The position numbers were made by a program, and so were the translations under genes. From Saccharothrix luteola (GTDB taxonomy: Bacteria > Actinomycetota > Actinomycetes > Mycobacteriales > Pseudonocardiaceae): a stretch of DNA of 64,000 nt. Shown piece by piece: positions 27,033 through 40,727 of the stretch. The stretch covers positions 62,001 to 126,000 of the forward strand of contig NZ_JAJHUO010000017.1 of NCBI RefSeq assembly GCF_020859565.1, written 5' to 3'. Below the pieces are notes generated by a model. The model ran no database searches and was not told the origin of the DNA. It saw nothing but the letters and a program-made list of their open reading frames with translations. How positions within the stretch are numbered: the stretch's first letter is position 1; every line of letters starts with the position of its first letter.

Positions 27033-29005
27033 AGCGGGTCGAGCTTGACCCGCACCACGTCCGGTTCCTTCCGGGCGCTGCGCACGGCCAGCACGTCGGC
27101 CAGCAGCGTGGCCAGCGCGCGGCCCTCCGTCCGGGACACCCGGACCAGGGCGCGTTCCTTGTCCTCCGACAGCGGCACCGGGCCGAGGATCTCGCCCGTC
27201 GGCGGCAGGTCGAGCTCCTCCAGGACGCCGGCCAGCGCGTCCGGCGCGCCGTCCACGGTGGCCATCCGCACGGCCGGCGGGAAGCCCAGCTCGGCCCGCG
27301 CCGCCAGCTCCTGCCGCGCGTGCCACACCGGATCCCACCGGACCAGGGCCTGGACCGGCGCCAACGACGAGTCCGCGACCACGACCACCCGCCCGGCCGC
27401 GTGGACCAGCGCCGCGGCCGTCATCCACCGCCGCAGCGCCTCCTCCGCGGCGCGCAGGTCGGCCCGGCCGAGCAGCGCCCACCCGTCCAGCAGCAGGGCC
27501 GCGCCGTAGCCGCCCTCGGTGAACGGCTCCGCGCCCGGCGTGGCCACCACCAGGGACCGGCCGCCCGGCACCTCGGCCAGCACCTCGTCGCCGCCCGACG
27601 TGCGGACCGGCACGCCGCTGAACGCGCGCCCCAGCTCCTCGGCCGTGCGGCGGGCGCCGATGACCTGGCCGCGCAGCCGGCGCGAACCGCAGTTCGGGCA
27701 GCGGTACGCCGCCTCCGTCGCGCCGCACCACCGGCAGTACGCGGGCCTCGGCACGCCGTCCTGGGTGCCGCCCGGCAGCGCCAACGGGCCCGCGCACCGG
27801 CGGCACCGGGCAGGCGACCGGCACTGACCGCAGGCCAGCGCGGGCACGTACCCGCGCCGGGGCACCTGGATCAGCACCGGCGTGTCCGCCGCCAGCGCGG
27901 CCCGCGCCGCGTCGAAGGCGATGGACGGCAGCCTGGCCGACCTCGCCGCCGCGTCCTTCACCTCCTGCCACTCGCTCTCGCCCACCGCAGCCACCCTCGG
28001 CGCCACGGCCCGCAGCGTGTCGCGGGCCGCGACCACCTCGTGCGCCCAGCCGCTGTCCACCAGCAGCTGCGCCTCCGCGGTCCGGGCGAAGCCCCCGACC
28101 AGCAGCGACGCGCCGGTCAGGTGCGAGCGCTGCACGAGCACGTCGCGCACGTTCGGGTAGGGCATCCTCGGCTCGGCGTGCAGGTCGTCGCCGTCGTCCC
28201 AGACCGCGACCAGCCCGAGGTCCCGCACCGGCGCGAAGGCCGCGCCACGCGTGCCCAGCACCACCCGCACCGCACCCCGCCGCACGGCCAGCCACCGCTT
28301 GTACCGCTCGGACGGCCCGAGGTCGGCCGACAGCGTCACCACGCCCGCCTCGCCCACCAGCGCCGCGCACGCCCGCTGGAGCCGGGCCAGGTCGCGGTGG
28401 TCCGGCACGACCACCAGCGCGCCCTTGCCCGTGCTCGCCACCGACGCCGCCGCCTCGGCCAGCCGGGCGGGCCAGTCCTCGGCGGGCAGCGCCTGCCACA
28501 CCGCCCGCGCGGCCCGGCCGGACCGCAGCGCGTCCAGCAGGTTCGGCCCGAACGGGTAGCGCGCCCACCCCTCGTCCGACGGCGCCCCGGGCACCGGCGC
28601 GGGCTCGCCGGAGGGCTTGGCCTCGGCGCGCGCGTGCCGGGGTGGGATCGCCATCCGCAGCACGTCGATCAACGACCCCGCGTACCGGTCCGCGATCGCC
28701 CGCGCGAGCTCCGCCACCTCCGGTGACAGCACGGGCTCCGGCGAGATCACCCGGTCCAGGAACGTCAGCTTCCGCCCGTACTCCGACGATTCCGCCCGCT
28801 CCAGCAGGTAGCCGTCCACGAGTTGGCCGGCGAACCGCACCCGCACCCGGCAGCCGGGCACGGCGTCCGCGTCCTGCTCGGTCGACACCTGGTAGTCGAA
28901 CGGCCGGTCGAGGTGCGCCAGCGGCACGTCCACGCACACGCGGGCGACCGGCAGCGAGGCGGCGGGAACCCGCTCGCCGCGCCTGGTCGTCGCCTTGCCC
29001 GCCAC
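27020..29005 (-). CDS. priA: Primosomal protein N' (PriA), actinobacterial helicase-deficient type
   Basis: PriA reloads the replisome at stalled forks. The 661-aa protein has the N-terminal 3'-DNA-end binding domain (RVCVDVPLAHLDRPFDYQV) and the zinc-binding cysteine array (CGQCRSPARCRRCAG, then YCRWCG and YRCPNCG). As in other actinobacteria, helicase motifs are degenerate: the Walker A position reads ASTGKGALVV instead of GxTGSGKT, and the DEEH position reads WDDGDD. It probably binds forks and recruits partners without unwinding. The start is uncertain; GTG 29005 is used and TTG 29044 is possible. A LexA box lies just upstream (29086-29101). Confidence 0.9.
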   Translation of the reverse strand: MAGKATTRRGERVPAASLPVARVCVDVPLAHLDRPFDYQVSTEQDADAVPGCRVRVRFAGQLVDGYLLERAESSEYGRKLTFLDRVISPEPVLSPEVAELARAIADRYAGSLIDVLRMAIPPRHARAEAKPSGEPAPVPGAPSDEGWARYPFGPNLLDALRSGRAARAVWQALPAEDWPARLAEAAASVASTGKGALVVVPDHRDLARLQRACAALVGEAGVVTLSADLGPSERYKRWLAVRRGAVRVVLGTRGAAFAPVRDLGLVAVWDDGDDLHAEPRMPYPNVRDVLVQRSHLTGASLLVGGFARTAEAQLLVDSGWAHEVVAARDTLRAVAPRVAAVGESEWQEVKDAAARSARLPSIAFDAARAALAADTPVLIQVPRRGYVPALACGQCRSPARCRRCAGPLALPGGTQDGVPRPAYCRWCGATEAAYRCPNCGSRRLRGQVIGARRTAEELGRAFSGVPVRTSGGDEVLAEVPGGRSLVVATPGAEPFTEGGYGAALLLDGWALLGRADLRAAEEALRRWMTAAALVHAAGRVVVVADSSLAPVQALVRWDPVWHARQELAARAELGFPPAVRMATVDGAPDALAGVLEELDLPPTGEILGPVPLSEDKERALVRVSRTEGRALATLLADVLAVRSARKEPDVVRVKLDPLEVL

Positions 29006-29085
29006 GGGTGGAGGTCTACCAGAGACCGGGGTGGACGCCCGCAACCCGGGGCCGAACCGCGAACCGTGCAGTCATGACCCCAGTA

Positions 29086-29101
29086 TCGAACAAACGTTCG
29101 A
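29086..29101 (-). promoter_or_regulatory. LexA/SOS box upstream of priA
   Basis: TCGAACAAACGTTCGA has the perfect inverted half-sites TCGAAC and GTTCGA with a 4-bp centre, matching the actinobacterial SOS box (TCGAAC-N4-GTTCGA). It lies 81 bp before the priA GTG, or 42 bp before the TTG option. DNA-damage induction of priA is the likely meaning. The phospholipase-like gene ends at 29113 on the same strand and is not its target. Confidence 0.8.
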
Positions 29102-29112
29102 GTCAAGCAAGA

Positions 29113-30585
29113 TCACGACCGGGTGATCGTCGACGAGACGCTCTCCCGCCCGTTCTCCAGGTGACCCGCCAGCCTGCGGTGGAACCGGCCGTCCTTCGAG
29201 GTGATCGTCACGTCGTACCAGCCGTGCCGGAACGCGGTCAGCCACGGCACCAGCCGCCGCCTGCCCGGCCGCACCGACACCGCGAAGTCCCGCCCGTCCC
29301 CCGCCACGGTGAACGTCACGTCCGACGTGCCGAGGTTCACCAACGTGATCGACACCATGCGGCGGTGCGCCGACGACTCGACCGCCACCGACTCGCCCCG
29401 AACGCCCGCGAACTCGCGCCGGAACCCGTTCGGCCCGACCACCGTGAACCGGTACCGGCCCTCGAACGGCACCACGACGTCCACCGAGGACCGCACGTCG
29501 AAGTGCGCCGGGCCCTCGGACTCGCCCGCGTGCGGGTACAGCGCCAGGTGCACGCTCTCGTGGCCCGAGTTGCGCAGCTCCAGCCGCACCTCGCCGCCGA
29601 CCGCCGCACCGGAGGCGTCCGGCTGGTACGGCAGCGGGCGGGCGGGCCGCACGCCCGGTTCCTGGCGGTCGACGGGCGGCCCGTGCTCTTGGGCCGTGGG
29701 CCGCCGCGCCTGCCGTGCTCGCCGGTTGAAGTCGAACGCCGAGGTCAGGTCGCCGCACGCGGTCCGCCGCCACGGGTCGATCCCCGGCGCCGACACGCCG
29801 AGCCACCGTTCCAGGAACCGGATCGTGGACGAGTGGTCGAACAGCTGCGAGTCCACGTACCCGCCGACCGTCCACGGCGACACGACGACCATCGGCACGC
29901 GCGGACCCAGCGGCGGCCCGTCGCGCGGTGGGCGCGGCGGCGGCACGTGGTCGAAGTGCCCGTCGGCCTCGTCGTGGGTGATGAACAGCGCGGTCGAGTC
30001 CCACACCTCCGGCGTGGACGCCAACGCGTCCAGCACCTGGTAGGTCAGCGAGGCGTGGGGGTGCTCGCAGGCCATGAGGAAGGACACCCGCGGCAGCCGA
30101 GCTGACGCCACGTCGGTCCGGAACGCGTCGAGGTCGGAGAACGCCCCGGGCAGCGCTTTGCCCGCGAACCGGGCGAAGGACGGGTCCGGGCGATCGCCCC
30201 ACCCCCGGTAGACGCGCCATGACGTGGTGGCGGCTTGCAGGCGTTCGGCGTAGTCCGCCCACTGCGCCTCGGCGTGGGGCGTGCCGTGGTAGGCGTCGCA
30301 GACCGTGAACGTGTCCGCCAGCTCGTAGTCGAACGGCAGGTCCCGCCGGTCGTGGGCGGTGGCGGTGCGCGCGTCGTCGATCGCGTTGCGGTCGGCTAGG
30401 CCGCGCACCCCGCGCAGCGCGCCGTAGCAGTGGTCGAACGACCGGCTCTCCCGCACGAGCAGCACGACGTGCTCTATGGCGGACAACCCGCCTGGCCGGG
30501 GCTCCCTGGCCAACGCCTCGTGCACCGACGGCGGCAGCAGCGAGCCTGCCGCCGCGGTGGGCGGCGTGCGACGCGTGGCGGGCAT
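29113..30585 (-). CDS. Shortened phosphoesterase/phospholipase C-like protein
   Basis: The 490-aa protein has a phosphoesterase (phospholipase C/acid phosphatase) domain followed by C-terminal beta domains like those of bacterial phosphocholine phospholipases C (PYRFTVVGPNGF-like segment, then TSDVTFTVAGDGRDFAVSV). It differs from the family: usual length is near 650-700 aa, no Tat signal is seen at the N-terminus, and the metal motif ENRSFDH reads ESRSFDH (Asn to Ser). The GPTNPNR-type block and surrounding region after YHGTPHAEAQW are missing. HDEADGHFDHVPPP, a metal-binding block, is kept. It may be inactive or act on another substrate inside the cell. It is an island between priA and metK. 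Confidence 0.8.
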   Translation of the reverse strand: MPATRRTPPTAAAGSLLPPSVHEALAREPRPGGLSAIEHVVLLVRESRSFDHCYGALRGVRGLADRNAIDDARTATAHDRRDLPFDYELADTFTVCDAYHGTPHAEAQWADYAERLQAATTSWRVYRGWGDRPDPSFARFAGKALPGAFSDLDAFRTDVASARLPRVSFLMACEHPHASLTYQVLDALASTPEVWDSTALFITHDEADGHFDHVPPPRPPRDGPPLGPRVPMVVVSPWTVGGYVDSQLFDHSSTIRFLERWLGVSAPGIDPWRRTACGDLTSAFDFNRRARQARRPTAQEHGPPVDRQEPGVRPARPLPYQPDASGAAVGGEVRLELRNSGHESVHLALYPHAGESEGPAHFDVRSSVDVVVPFEGRYRFTVVGPNGFRREFAGVRGESVAVESSAHRRMVSITLVNLGTSDVTFTVAGDGRDFAVSVRPGRRRLVPWLTAFRHGWYDVTITSKDGRFHRRLAGHLENGRESVSSTITRS

Positions 30586-30761
30586 GACCGTGTCTAACGC
30601 GCGCCGGTGAACTCAGGAGGTCCTCCGGACCACACCCGTGCGACCCGCGGCGGACATCGGCGCGGAACCGTCAGACTCCGCCGGCCGACCAACCAGGCCG
30701 AACTCACCACCGCCGCCACCGTCCTCGCGCAGCGACGACCGAATTGTCGGACCCCGCCGGC

Positions 30762-30799
30762 AAAATAAAAGCAGGGGTCCCCTGGGCGGGGACCCCTGC
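30762..30799 (-). terminator. Rho-independent terminator of metK
   Basis: A 12-bp GC-rich stem (30771-30782 with 30788-30799) has a 5-nt loop (TGGGC). On the minus strand it is followed at once by TTTTATTTT. It lies about 45 bp after the metK stop, making this the clearest factor-independent terminator in the window. The remaining gap up to 30585 has no recognised gene. Confidence 0.9.
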
Positions 30800-30843
30800 G
30801 GAGCATCAGGCGGCTGTCAGGCCGCCGGCGACGGCTCGGGCCG

Positions 30844-32046
30844 TCAGGCGCCCGCGGCGGCGCGGAGGGCGTCGGCGCGGTCCGTGCTCTCCCACGGCAG
30901 CTCGACGTCGGTGCGGCCGAAGTGGCCGTACGCGGCGGTCGGGGCGTAGATCGGGCGCAGCAGGTCCAGGTCGCGGATGATCGCGGCCGGGCGGAGGTCG
31001 AAGACCTCGCCGATCGCCTGCTGGATCTTGGTCGGGTCGACCGTCTCGGTGCCGAAGGTCTCCACGAACAGACCGACCGGCGCGGCCTTGCCGATGGCGT
31101 ACGCCACCTGCACCTCGATGCGCGTGGCCAGGCCGGCGGCCACCGCGTTCTTCGCCACCCAGCGCATCGCGTACGCCGCGGACCGGTCCACCTTCGACGG
31201 GTCCTTGCCGGAGAACGCGCCGCCGCCGTGGCGGGCCATGCCGCCGTAGGTGTCGACGATGATCTTGCGACCGGTCAGGCCGGCGTCACCCATCGGGCCG
31301 CCGATGACGAACCGGCCGGTCGGGTTGACCAGCAGCCGCACGTCGGAGGTGTCCAGGCCGAGCGCGTCGACCTCGGGGGCCACGACGTGCCGGCGGATGT
31401 CGACGCCGAGCAGCTTCTCCAGGTCGATGCCGTCCGCGTGCTGCGTGGACACCACGACGGTGTCCAGCCGCACCGGCTGGTCGCCCGCGTACTCGATGGT
31501 GACCTGGGTCTTGCCGTCGGGACGCAGGTACGGCACCGTGCCGTCCTTGCGGACCGCGGTCAGCCGCCGCGACAGCCGGTGCGCCAGCGCGATCGGCAGC
31601 GGCATCAGCTCGGGGGTGTCGGTGCACGCGTAGCCGAACATGAGGCCCTGGTCGCCCGCGCCCTGCTTGGCGATCTCGTCCTCGGTGCCCTCGACCCGCT
31701 TCTCGAACGCGGTGTCCACGCCCTGCGCGATGTCGGGCGACTGCGAGCCGATGGCCACGTTCACGCCGCACGAGTAGCCGTCGAAGCCCTTGGCCGACGA
31801 GTCGTAGCCGATCTCGACGATCTTGTCCCGCACGATCGACGGGATGTCGGCGTAGGCCTCGGTGGTGACCTCGCCCGCCACGTGCACCTGGCCGGTGGTG
31901 ACCATCGTCTCCACCGCGACGCGCGAGCGCGGGTCCTTCGCCAGCAGCGCGTCGAGGATCGAGTCGCTGATGGCGTCGCAGATCTTGTCCGGGTGCCCTT
32001 CGGTCACCGACTCACTGGTGAACAGCCTGCTGCTGTGCTGGCTCAC
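30844..32046 (-). CDS. metK: S-adenosylmethionine synthetase
   Basis: MetK makes SAM from methionine and ATP. It is full length (400 aa), with ESVTEGHPDKICD at the N-terminus, the GAGDQGLMFGYA motif, and GGGAFSGKDPSKVDRSAAY in the C-terminal part. It lies 39 bp downstream of coaBC on the same strand, with a strong terminator after it. No SAM riboswitch is evident in the short upstream gap. Confidence 0.98.
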   Translation of the reverse strand: MSQHSSRLFTSESVTEGHPDKICDAISDSILDALLAKDPRSRVAVETMVTTGQVHVAGEVTTEAYADIPSIVRDKIVEIGYDSSAKGFDGYSCGVNVAIGSQSPDIAQGVDTAFEKRVEGTEDEIAKQGAGDQGLMFGYACTDTPELMPLPIALAHRLSRRLTAVRKDGTVPYLRPDGKTQVTIEYAGDQPVRLDTVVVSTQHADGIDLEKLLGVDIRRHVVAPEVDALGLDTSDVRLLVNPTGRFVIGGPMGDAGLTGRKIIVDTYGGMARHGGGAFSGKDPSKVDRSAAYAMRWVAKNAVAAGLATRIEVQVAYAIGKAAPVGLFVETFGTETVDPTKIQQAIGEVFDLRPAAIIRDLDLLRPIYAPTAAYGHFGRTDVELPWESTDRADALRAAAGA

Positions 32047-32085
32047 GACACTCCCTAACTGTCCGATCTGCGAATGGTCTCAAGC

Positions 32086-33345
32086 TTACTGAGCGCTCGT
32101 GCGCGAAGGGTCCCGTTCGACGGCAGGGGCCACGGCGTCCCACAATGCGGACGCGAGCCGCGCCTTCGAGCCGTGCGGGATCGGGGTCTCCGCGCCGTCG
32201 GCGGACAGCAGCCAGCCGGCGTTGTCCTCGACCTCGAACGCGCGCCCGTCGCCGACGGCGTTGACGACGAGCCAGTCGCAGCCCTTGCGCTTGAGCTTCG
32301 CGCGACCGTACTCGAGCACGCCGGTCCCGGCGTCCCCGGTCTCGGCCGCGAACCCCACGACGACCTGGCCCGGCCGCCGCGCGGCGACCAGCTCGGCCAG
32401 GATGTCCGGGTTGCGGGTGAGCGCGACCGGGTCCGGGTCGCGCTCGGTCTTCTTGATCTTGTGCTGGACCAGGTCGACCGGCCGGAAGTCGGCGACGGCC
32501 GCGGCCATGACCACGACGTCGGCGGTGGCGGCGACGGTGTGCATCGCGTCACGCAGCTCCAACGCCGAGCCGACGCGTACGACGTCCACCCCGGCGGGCG
32601 CGACCAGGTCCGCGGTGTGCGCGGCGACCAGCGTCACCCGCGCGCCGCGCTGGGCGGCGACCCTGGCCAGCGCGAAGCCCTGCCGGCCGGACGAGCGGTT
32701 GCCCAGGAAGCGCACCGGGTCGAGCGGCTCGCGCGTGCCGCCCGCCGACACGGCGACGTGCACGCCCTCCAGGTCGCGCGGCAGCGCGTCGGGGCGCGCC
32801 AGCAGCAACCGGGCCAGGTCGACGATCTCGGCGGGCTCGGGCAGCCTGCCCTTGCCGGTGTCCTTGCCGGTCAGCCTGCCGCTGGCGGGTTCGGCGACGA
32901 CCACGCCGCGCGAGCGCAGCAGCGCCACGTTCGCCCGGGTCGCGGGGTGCTCCCACATCTCGGTGTGCATCGCCGGCACGAGCAGGACGGGGCAGCGCGC
33001 GGTCAGCAGCGTGTTGGTGAGCAGGTCGTCGGCCAGGCCGTGGGCGGCCTTCGCGATCAGGTTCGCCGTGGCGGGCGCGACGACGACCAGGTCGGCGTTC
33101 TGCCCCAGCTTCACGTGCGGCACCGACGGCACGTCCTCGAACACCCCGGTCTGCACGGGCTGACCGGACAGCGCCTCGAACGTGGCGGCGCCGACGAACT
33201 TCAGCGCGCCGTCCGTCGGCACGACGCGCACGGCGTGGCCGGACTCGGTGAGCCGGCGCAGAACCTCGCACGCCTTGTACGCGGCGATGCCCCCGCCCAC
33301 CCCCAGGATGACGCTGGGGCGGTCGGGGGCGACGGCCTCGGTCAC
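32086..33345 (-). CDS. coaBC: Bifunctional phosphopantothenoylcysteine synthetase/decarboxylase
   Basis: CoaBC performs two steps of coenzyme A synthesis. In this 419-aa protein the N-terminal CoaC flavoprotein domain (about 1-190) has LGVGGGIAAYK, PATANLIAKAAHGLADDLLT and the PAMHTEMW loop. The C-terminal CoaB domain (about 195-419) has GTREPLDPVRFLGNRSSGRQG, AAAVADFRP and KIKK. The GTG start overlaps the rpoZ stop (GTGA). It completes the gmk-rpoZ-coaBC order found in other actinobacteria. Confidence 0.97.
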   Translation of the reverse strand: MTEAVAPDRPSVILGVGGGIAAYKACEVLRRLTESGHAVRVVPTDGALKFVGAATFEALSGQPVQTGVFEDVPSVPHVKLGQNADLVVVAPATANLIAKAAHGLADDLLTNTLLTARCPVLLVPAMHTEMWEHPATRANVALLRSRGVVVAEPASGRLTGKDTGKGRLPEPAEIVDLARLLLARPDALPRDLEGVHVAVSAGGTREPLDPVRFLGNRSSGRQGFALARVAAQRGARVTLVAAHTADLVAPAGVDVVRVGSALELRDAMHTVAATADVVVMAAAVADFRPVDLVQHKIKKTERDPDPVALTRNPDILAELVAARRPGQVVVGFAAETGDAGTGVLEYGRAKLKRKGCDWLVVNAVGDGRAFEVEDNAGWLLSADGAETPIPHGSKARLASALWDAVAPAVERDPSRTSAQ

Positions 33346-33620
33346 TCGCCCTCGGTGTGCTCGAGGAGACCCGCGTGGATCTCCCGGAGCGCGATCGACA
33401 GCGGCTTCTCGCGCGGGCCCGGCTCGACCAGCGGGCCGACGTACTCGAGCAGGCCCTCGCCGAGCTGCGCGTAGTAGTCGTTGATCTGGCGCGCGCGCTT
33501 GGCGGCGTAGATCACCAGCGCGTACTTCGAGCTGACCTGCTCCAGGAGGTCGTCGATCGGGGGGTTGGTGATGCCCTCCGGAGTACCCGAGAGCGGGCCC
33601 AGCTCGGTGTGCGTGGTCAC
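33342..33620 (-). CDS. rpoZ: RNA polymerase omega subunit
   Basis: The 92-aa protein matches actinobacterial omega: an acidic N-terminal stretch, GITNPPIDDLLEQVSSKYALVIYAAKRARQINDYY in the first half, and EKPLSIALREIHAGLLEHTEGE at the end. Omega helps assemble RNA polymerase and, in some bacteria, binds ppGpp. The order gmk-rpoZ-coaBC is conserved. Confidence 0.95.
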   Translation of the reverse strand: MTTHTELGPLSGTPEGITNPPIDDLLEQVSSKYALVIYAAKRARQINDYYAQLGEGLLEYVGPLVEPGPREKPLSIALREIHAGLLEHTEGE

Positions 33621-33703
33621 TCGTCAACGCTCCTGCGGTTCAGGGGTGGGTCTGTGTCGTCATCGTGTCGAGACAACCGTCCCGTGCCTCGCGACGCGCG
33701 TGC

Positions 33704-34303
33704 TCACGCGTCGGGCACCGGGCCGACCACCAAGTTTAGCAAGCTCGCGGCGGCCGACTTCACGTCGTCGTTCACCACGACCTCGTCGAACTCCGGCTCG
33801 GCCGCCAGTTCCTCCCTGGCGATCTCCAGCCGGCGGGCCACGACGGCGGGGTCCTCGGTGCCGCGGCCGGTGAGCCGGCCGACCAGGTCCTCCCACGACG
33901 GCGGGGCCAGCATGACCAGCTGGGCCTCCGGCATCGCGACCCGGACCTGCCGGGCGCCCTGCAACTCGATCTCCAGCAGGGACGGCGTGCCGGCCGCCAA
34001 GGCCCGCTGGACCGGCTCCTTGGGCGTGCCGTAGCAGTTGCCCGCGAACTCGGCGTGCTCCAGGAGCTCGCCCCTGGCGACCATCTCGCGGAACTCGGCG
34101 CCGTCGACGAAGTGGTAGTGCACCCCGTCGACCTCGCCCGGCCTCGGCTTCCGCGTGGTCACCGAGACGCTGAAGTGGATCTCCGGTCCCATCCGGCGGA
34201 GCTCGGCCAGCACGCTGGACTTGCCCACGCCGGACGGGCCGGACAGAACGGTGAGGCGGGGCCGGGCGCGTGCGCCCGACCCCACCCCGGTGCCATCACT
34301 CAC
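33704..34303 (-). CDS. gmk: Guanylate kinase
   Basis: Gmk phosphorylates GMP to GDP. The 199-aa protein has the P-loop SGPSGVGKSS (about 21-30), the GMP-binding region SVSVTTRKPRPGEVDGVHYHF and the lid SWEDLVGRLTGRGTEDPAVVARRL. The N-terminal ~15 residues are an extension. Its ATG overlaps the mihF stop as ATGA (34300-34303). Confidence 0.97.
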   Translation of the reverse strand: MSDGTGVGSGARARPRLTVLSGPSGVGKSSVLAELRRMGPEIHFSVSVTTRKPRPGEVDGVHYHFVDGAEFREMVARGELLEHAEFAGNCYGTPKEPVQRALAAGTPSLLEIELQGARQVRVAMPEAQLVMLAPPSWEDLVGRLTGRGTEDPAVVARRLEIAREELAAEPEFDEVVVNDDVKSAAASLLNLVVGPVPDA

Positions 34304-34617
34304 TCGCCGCTGAACTCGGTGAGCAGCGCCTTGCGCTGCCGCTCACCCAGGCCGCGCAGCCGACGGGACGGAGCGATCTCAAGGCGCTCCATGATCTGCT
34401 GCGCACGCACCTTGCCGACGCCCGGAAGCGCCTCGAGCAGCGCGGACACCTTCATCTTGCCAAGGACCTCGTCGCTCTCGGCGGCCTTCAGCACGTCGGT
34501 CAGGTTCGTGCCGCCACGCTTGAGGCGCTCCTTGAGCTCAGCCCGAGTGCGACGAGCGGCAGCAGCCTTCTCCAGCGCTGCGGCCCGCTGCTCCTCGGTA
34601 AGCTGGGGAAGGGCCAC
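34300..34617 (-). CDS. mihF: Actinobacterial integration host factor (mIHF/sIHF)
   Basis: The 105-aa nucleoid protein of the mIHF/sIHF family is found only in actinobacteria and is unrelated to HU/IHF. The N-terminal helix (EEQRAAALEKAAAARRTRAELKERLK) and the helix-two-turn-helix (VSALLEALPGVGKVRAQQIMERLEIAPSRRLRGLGERQRKALL) are complete. It bends or stabilises DNA and shapes nucleoid structure. GGAGG precedes the ATG (GGAGGAAATCGTGGCC context; the first codon reads GTG). It leads the mihF-gmk-rpoZ-coaBC-metK unit. Confidence 0.97.
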   Translation of the reverse strand: MALPQLTEEQRAAALEKAAAARRTRAELKERLKRGGTNLTDVLKAAESDEVLGKMKVSALLEALPGVGKVRAQQIMERLEIAPSRRLRGLGERQRKALLTEFSGE

Positions 34618-34663
34618 GATTTCCTCCGTGGTGTGGGAATTTCAATTCTGGATCGGTGCCGCG

Positions 34664-34693
34664 ACCGTACCGAGCGCAATTGCCTGGGTACAA
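34664..34693 (-). promoter_or_regulatory. Candidate promoter of mihF
   Basis: On the minus strand, -35 TTGTAC (34688-34693) and -10 TACGGT (34664-34669) are 18 bp apart, giving a leader of about 40 nt before mihF. A second TACGGT occurs further upstream near 34850. The rest of the 301-bp gap (34618-34918) holds no recognised gene or hairpin. Confidence 0.45.
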
Positions 34694-34918
34694 CGTGGGT
34701 CCCAGTCAGGTGAATCTTTCAGCGCTGGAGTGGTTGCGGCGGGTGGTAGTAGTACCAACACCCACCAACAAGCCCATCACCGCCACCGGTAACGCCTTGC
34801 GCACGCCGTGTGTGGTATGCGCTCGATGGGTGATGGACCCGTCGGTGGCCAGGACCGTACCAGGGAACGTTTGCGCAGGTGAGCGGACCACGTGAAGCGT
34901 GTCGCGATTTGATCGTGA

Positions 34919-35748
34919 TCACATCTCCAGGGAGCGCCGCACGGCGTCCGCCGCCGACCGCAACTTTGCGGCTTCGGGGCCGTGCCTGAGCACGTCCCGC
35001 GAGGACGTCGGGAGCACCCCGCGCAGCTCCGCGCCGAAGACCGCACGGAGGTCCGCGACCGTGGCGCCCTGCGCCCCGAAACCCGGCGCGAGGACGTATC
35101 CGTGCAGGTCAGAGAGGTCCAGTTGGTGATCGCCGACGGTCGCGCCGACCACCAGGCCGACGTCGCCGAGTGGTTCGAGACCGGCGTTCGCGCGGGCCGC
35201 CGAGTCCACGATCGACTGCGCCACGGAACGCCCGTCGGGGCCCACCGCGCGCTGCACGGAGGCCCCCTCCGGATTCGAAGTCAACGCGAGCACGAATATT
35301 CCGCGACCGCTCGCGGCGGCGGCTTCCAGCGCCGGGTCGAGCGATCCGAAGCCGAGGTACGGCGACGCGGTGACCGCGTCGCCGGCCAACGGGGAGCCCT
35401 CGGTGAGGTACGCCGCGGCGTACGCGGCCATGGTGGAGCCGATGTCGCCGCGCTTCGCGTCCACCAGCACCAGCGTGCCGGTGTCCCTGAGGTCCGCCAC
35501 GACGCGTTCCAGCACCGCCACGCCCCGTGACCCGTGCGCTTCGAAGAAGGCCGCCTGCGGCTTCACCAGGGCCACGTGGCCGCCGAACGCCTCCACGCAC
35601 GTCAGCGCGAACCGCTCCAGCCCCGCGGCGTCCTGGGAGAGGCCCCAGGACGCCAGCAGGCCGGGGTGCGGGTCGATACCCACGCACAGGGGGCCGTGGT
35701 CGGCGACGGCCTTGGCCATGCGAGCACCGAACCGCTGGGTCTCCCCCA

Positions 35749-35749
<1 letters not shown>
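34919..35749 (-). CDS. pyrF: Orotidine 5'-phosphate decarboxylase (actinobacterial type 2)
   Basis: PyrF makes UMP from OMP in the last step of pyrimidine synthesis. The 276-aa protein is of the longer type used by mycobacteria and streptomycetes. It has the FGARMAKAVADHGPLCVGIDPHP start, the VKPQAAFFEAHG segment, the LVLVDAKRGDIGSTM catalytic loop and APGFGAQGAT phosphate loop. Its ATG shares one base with the carB stop (TGATG). Confidence 0.96.
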
Positions 35750-39057
<3,308 letters not shown>

Positions 39058-39059
39058 GG

Positions 39060-40168
<1,109 letters not shown>

Positions 40169-40172
<4 letters not shown>

Positions 40173-40654
40173 GAGTCGCCTCCCAGCGCTTGCACCCACT
40201 GCTCGTACACGTCCTTGTCGTCGCCCCGGAACCCGGTGTCGAACACCCGGTCGCCGAGGTGCCAGCGCACGACCAGCAGGCCGTCCGCCGTCATCACCTT
40301 GCCCGCGAGGCCGCGCGCCGTGCGGGCCCCGTCCACCCGTTCTACCGGGATCCACAACGCGCTCGCGCCGGTGCGCTCCACCAGCACGCCGTTCTCGGTG
40401 AGCTTGAGGGTCGCCTCGGCGCGGTGGCCGATGTCGCCGACCGCGACCCGGTCCTGCCAGTCGTCGCCGATGGTGGTGCCGACGTACACGCCGGTCGTCT
40501 CCAGCATCGTCGCGCCGGTCTCGGCGGGCGGCTGCGGGAACTCCGGCAGCACTTCGGCCTGCCGCCGTGCGCGCCGCCGCCAGCCGCGCCACATGCCGTA
40601 CAGGCACAGCAGGAAGATCGCCAGCACGGCGAGGGAGAGCAACACCCTGGTCAT
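40169..40654 (-). CDS. Membrane-anchored PH-like protein of the pyr operon
   Basis: The 161-aa protein has one N-terminal membrane segment (about 5-23, LLSLAVLAIFLLCLYGMW) followed by Arg-rich residues and a cytoplasmic PH-like beta domain (about 45-155). The same gene sits between pyrC and carA in mycobacteria (Rv1382, from memory); its job is unknown. The ATG at 40654 (GAGGTG upstream) is preferred to the GTG at 40660. Fixed position in the operon suggests a role linked to pyrimidine metabolism or membrane localisation of the enzymes. Confidence 0.85.
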
Positions 40655-40727
40655 GCGCACACCTCGCTGACGCTCGGCGTGGCAAGACCCATGGTCACTG
40701 TGTTGAACGATTCGCTCGCAAGCTCGC

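Noticed and set aside
34618..34918. A small gene or tRNA in the mihF-pyrF gap
   Set aside because: Open frames are short and biased, and no cloverleaf or conserved tRNA arms were found.
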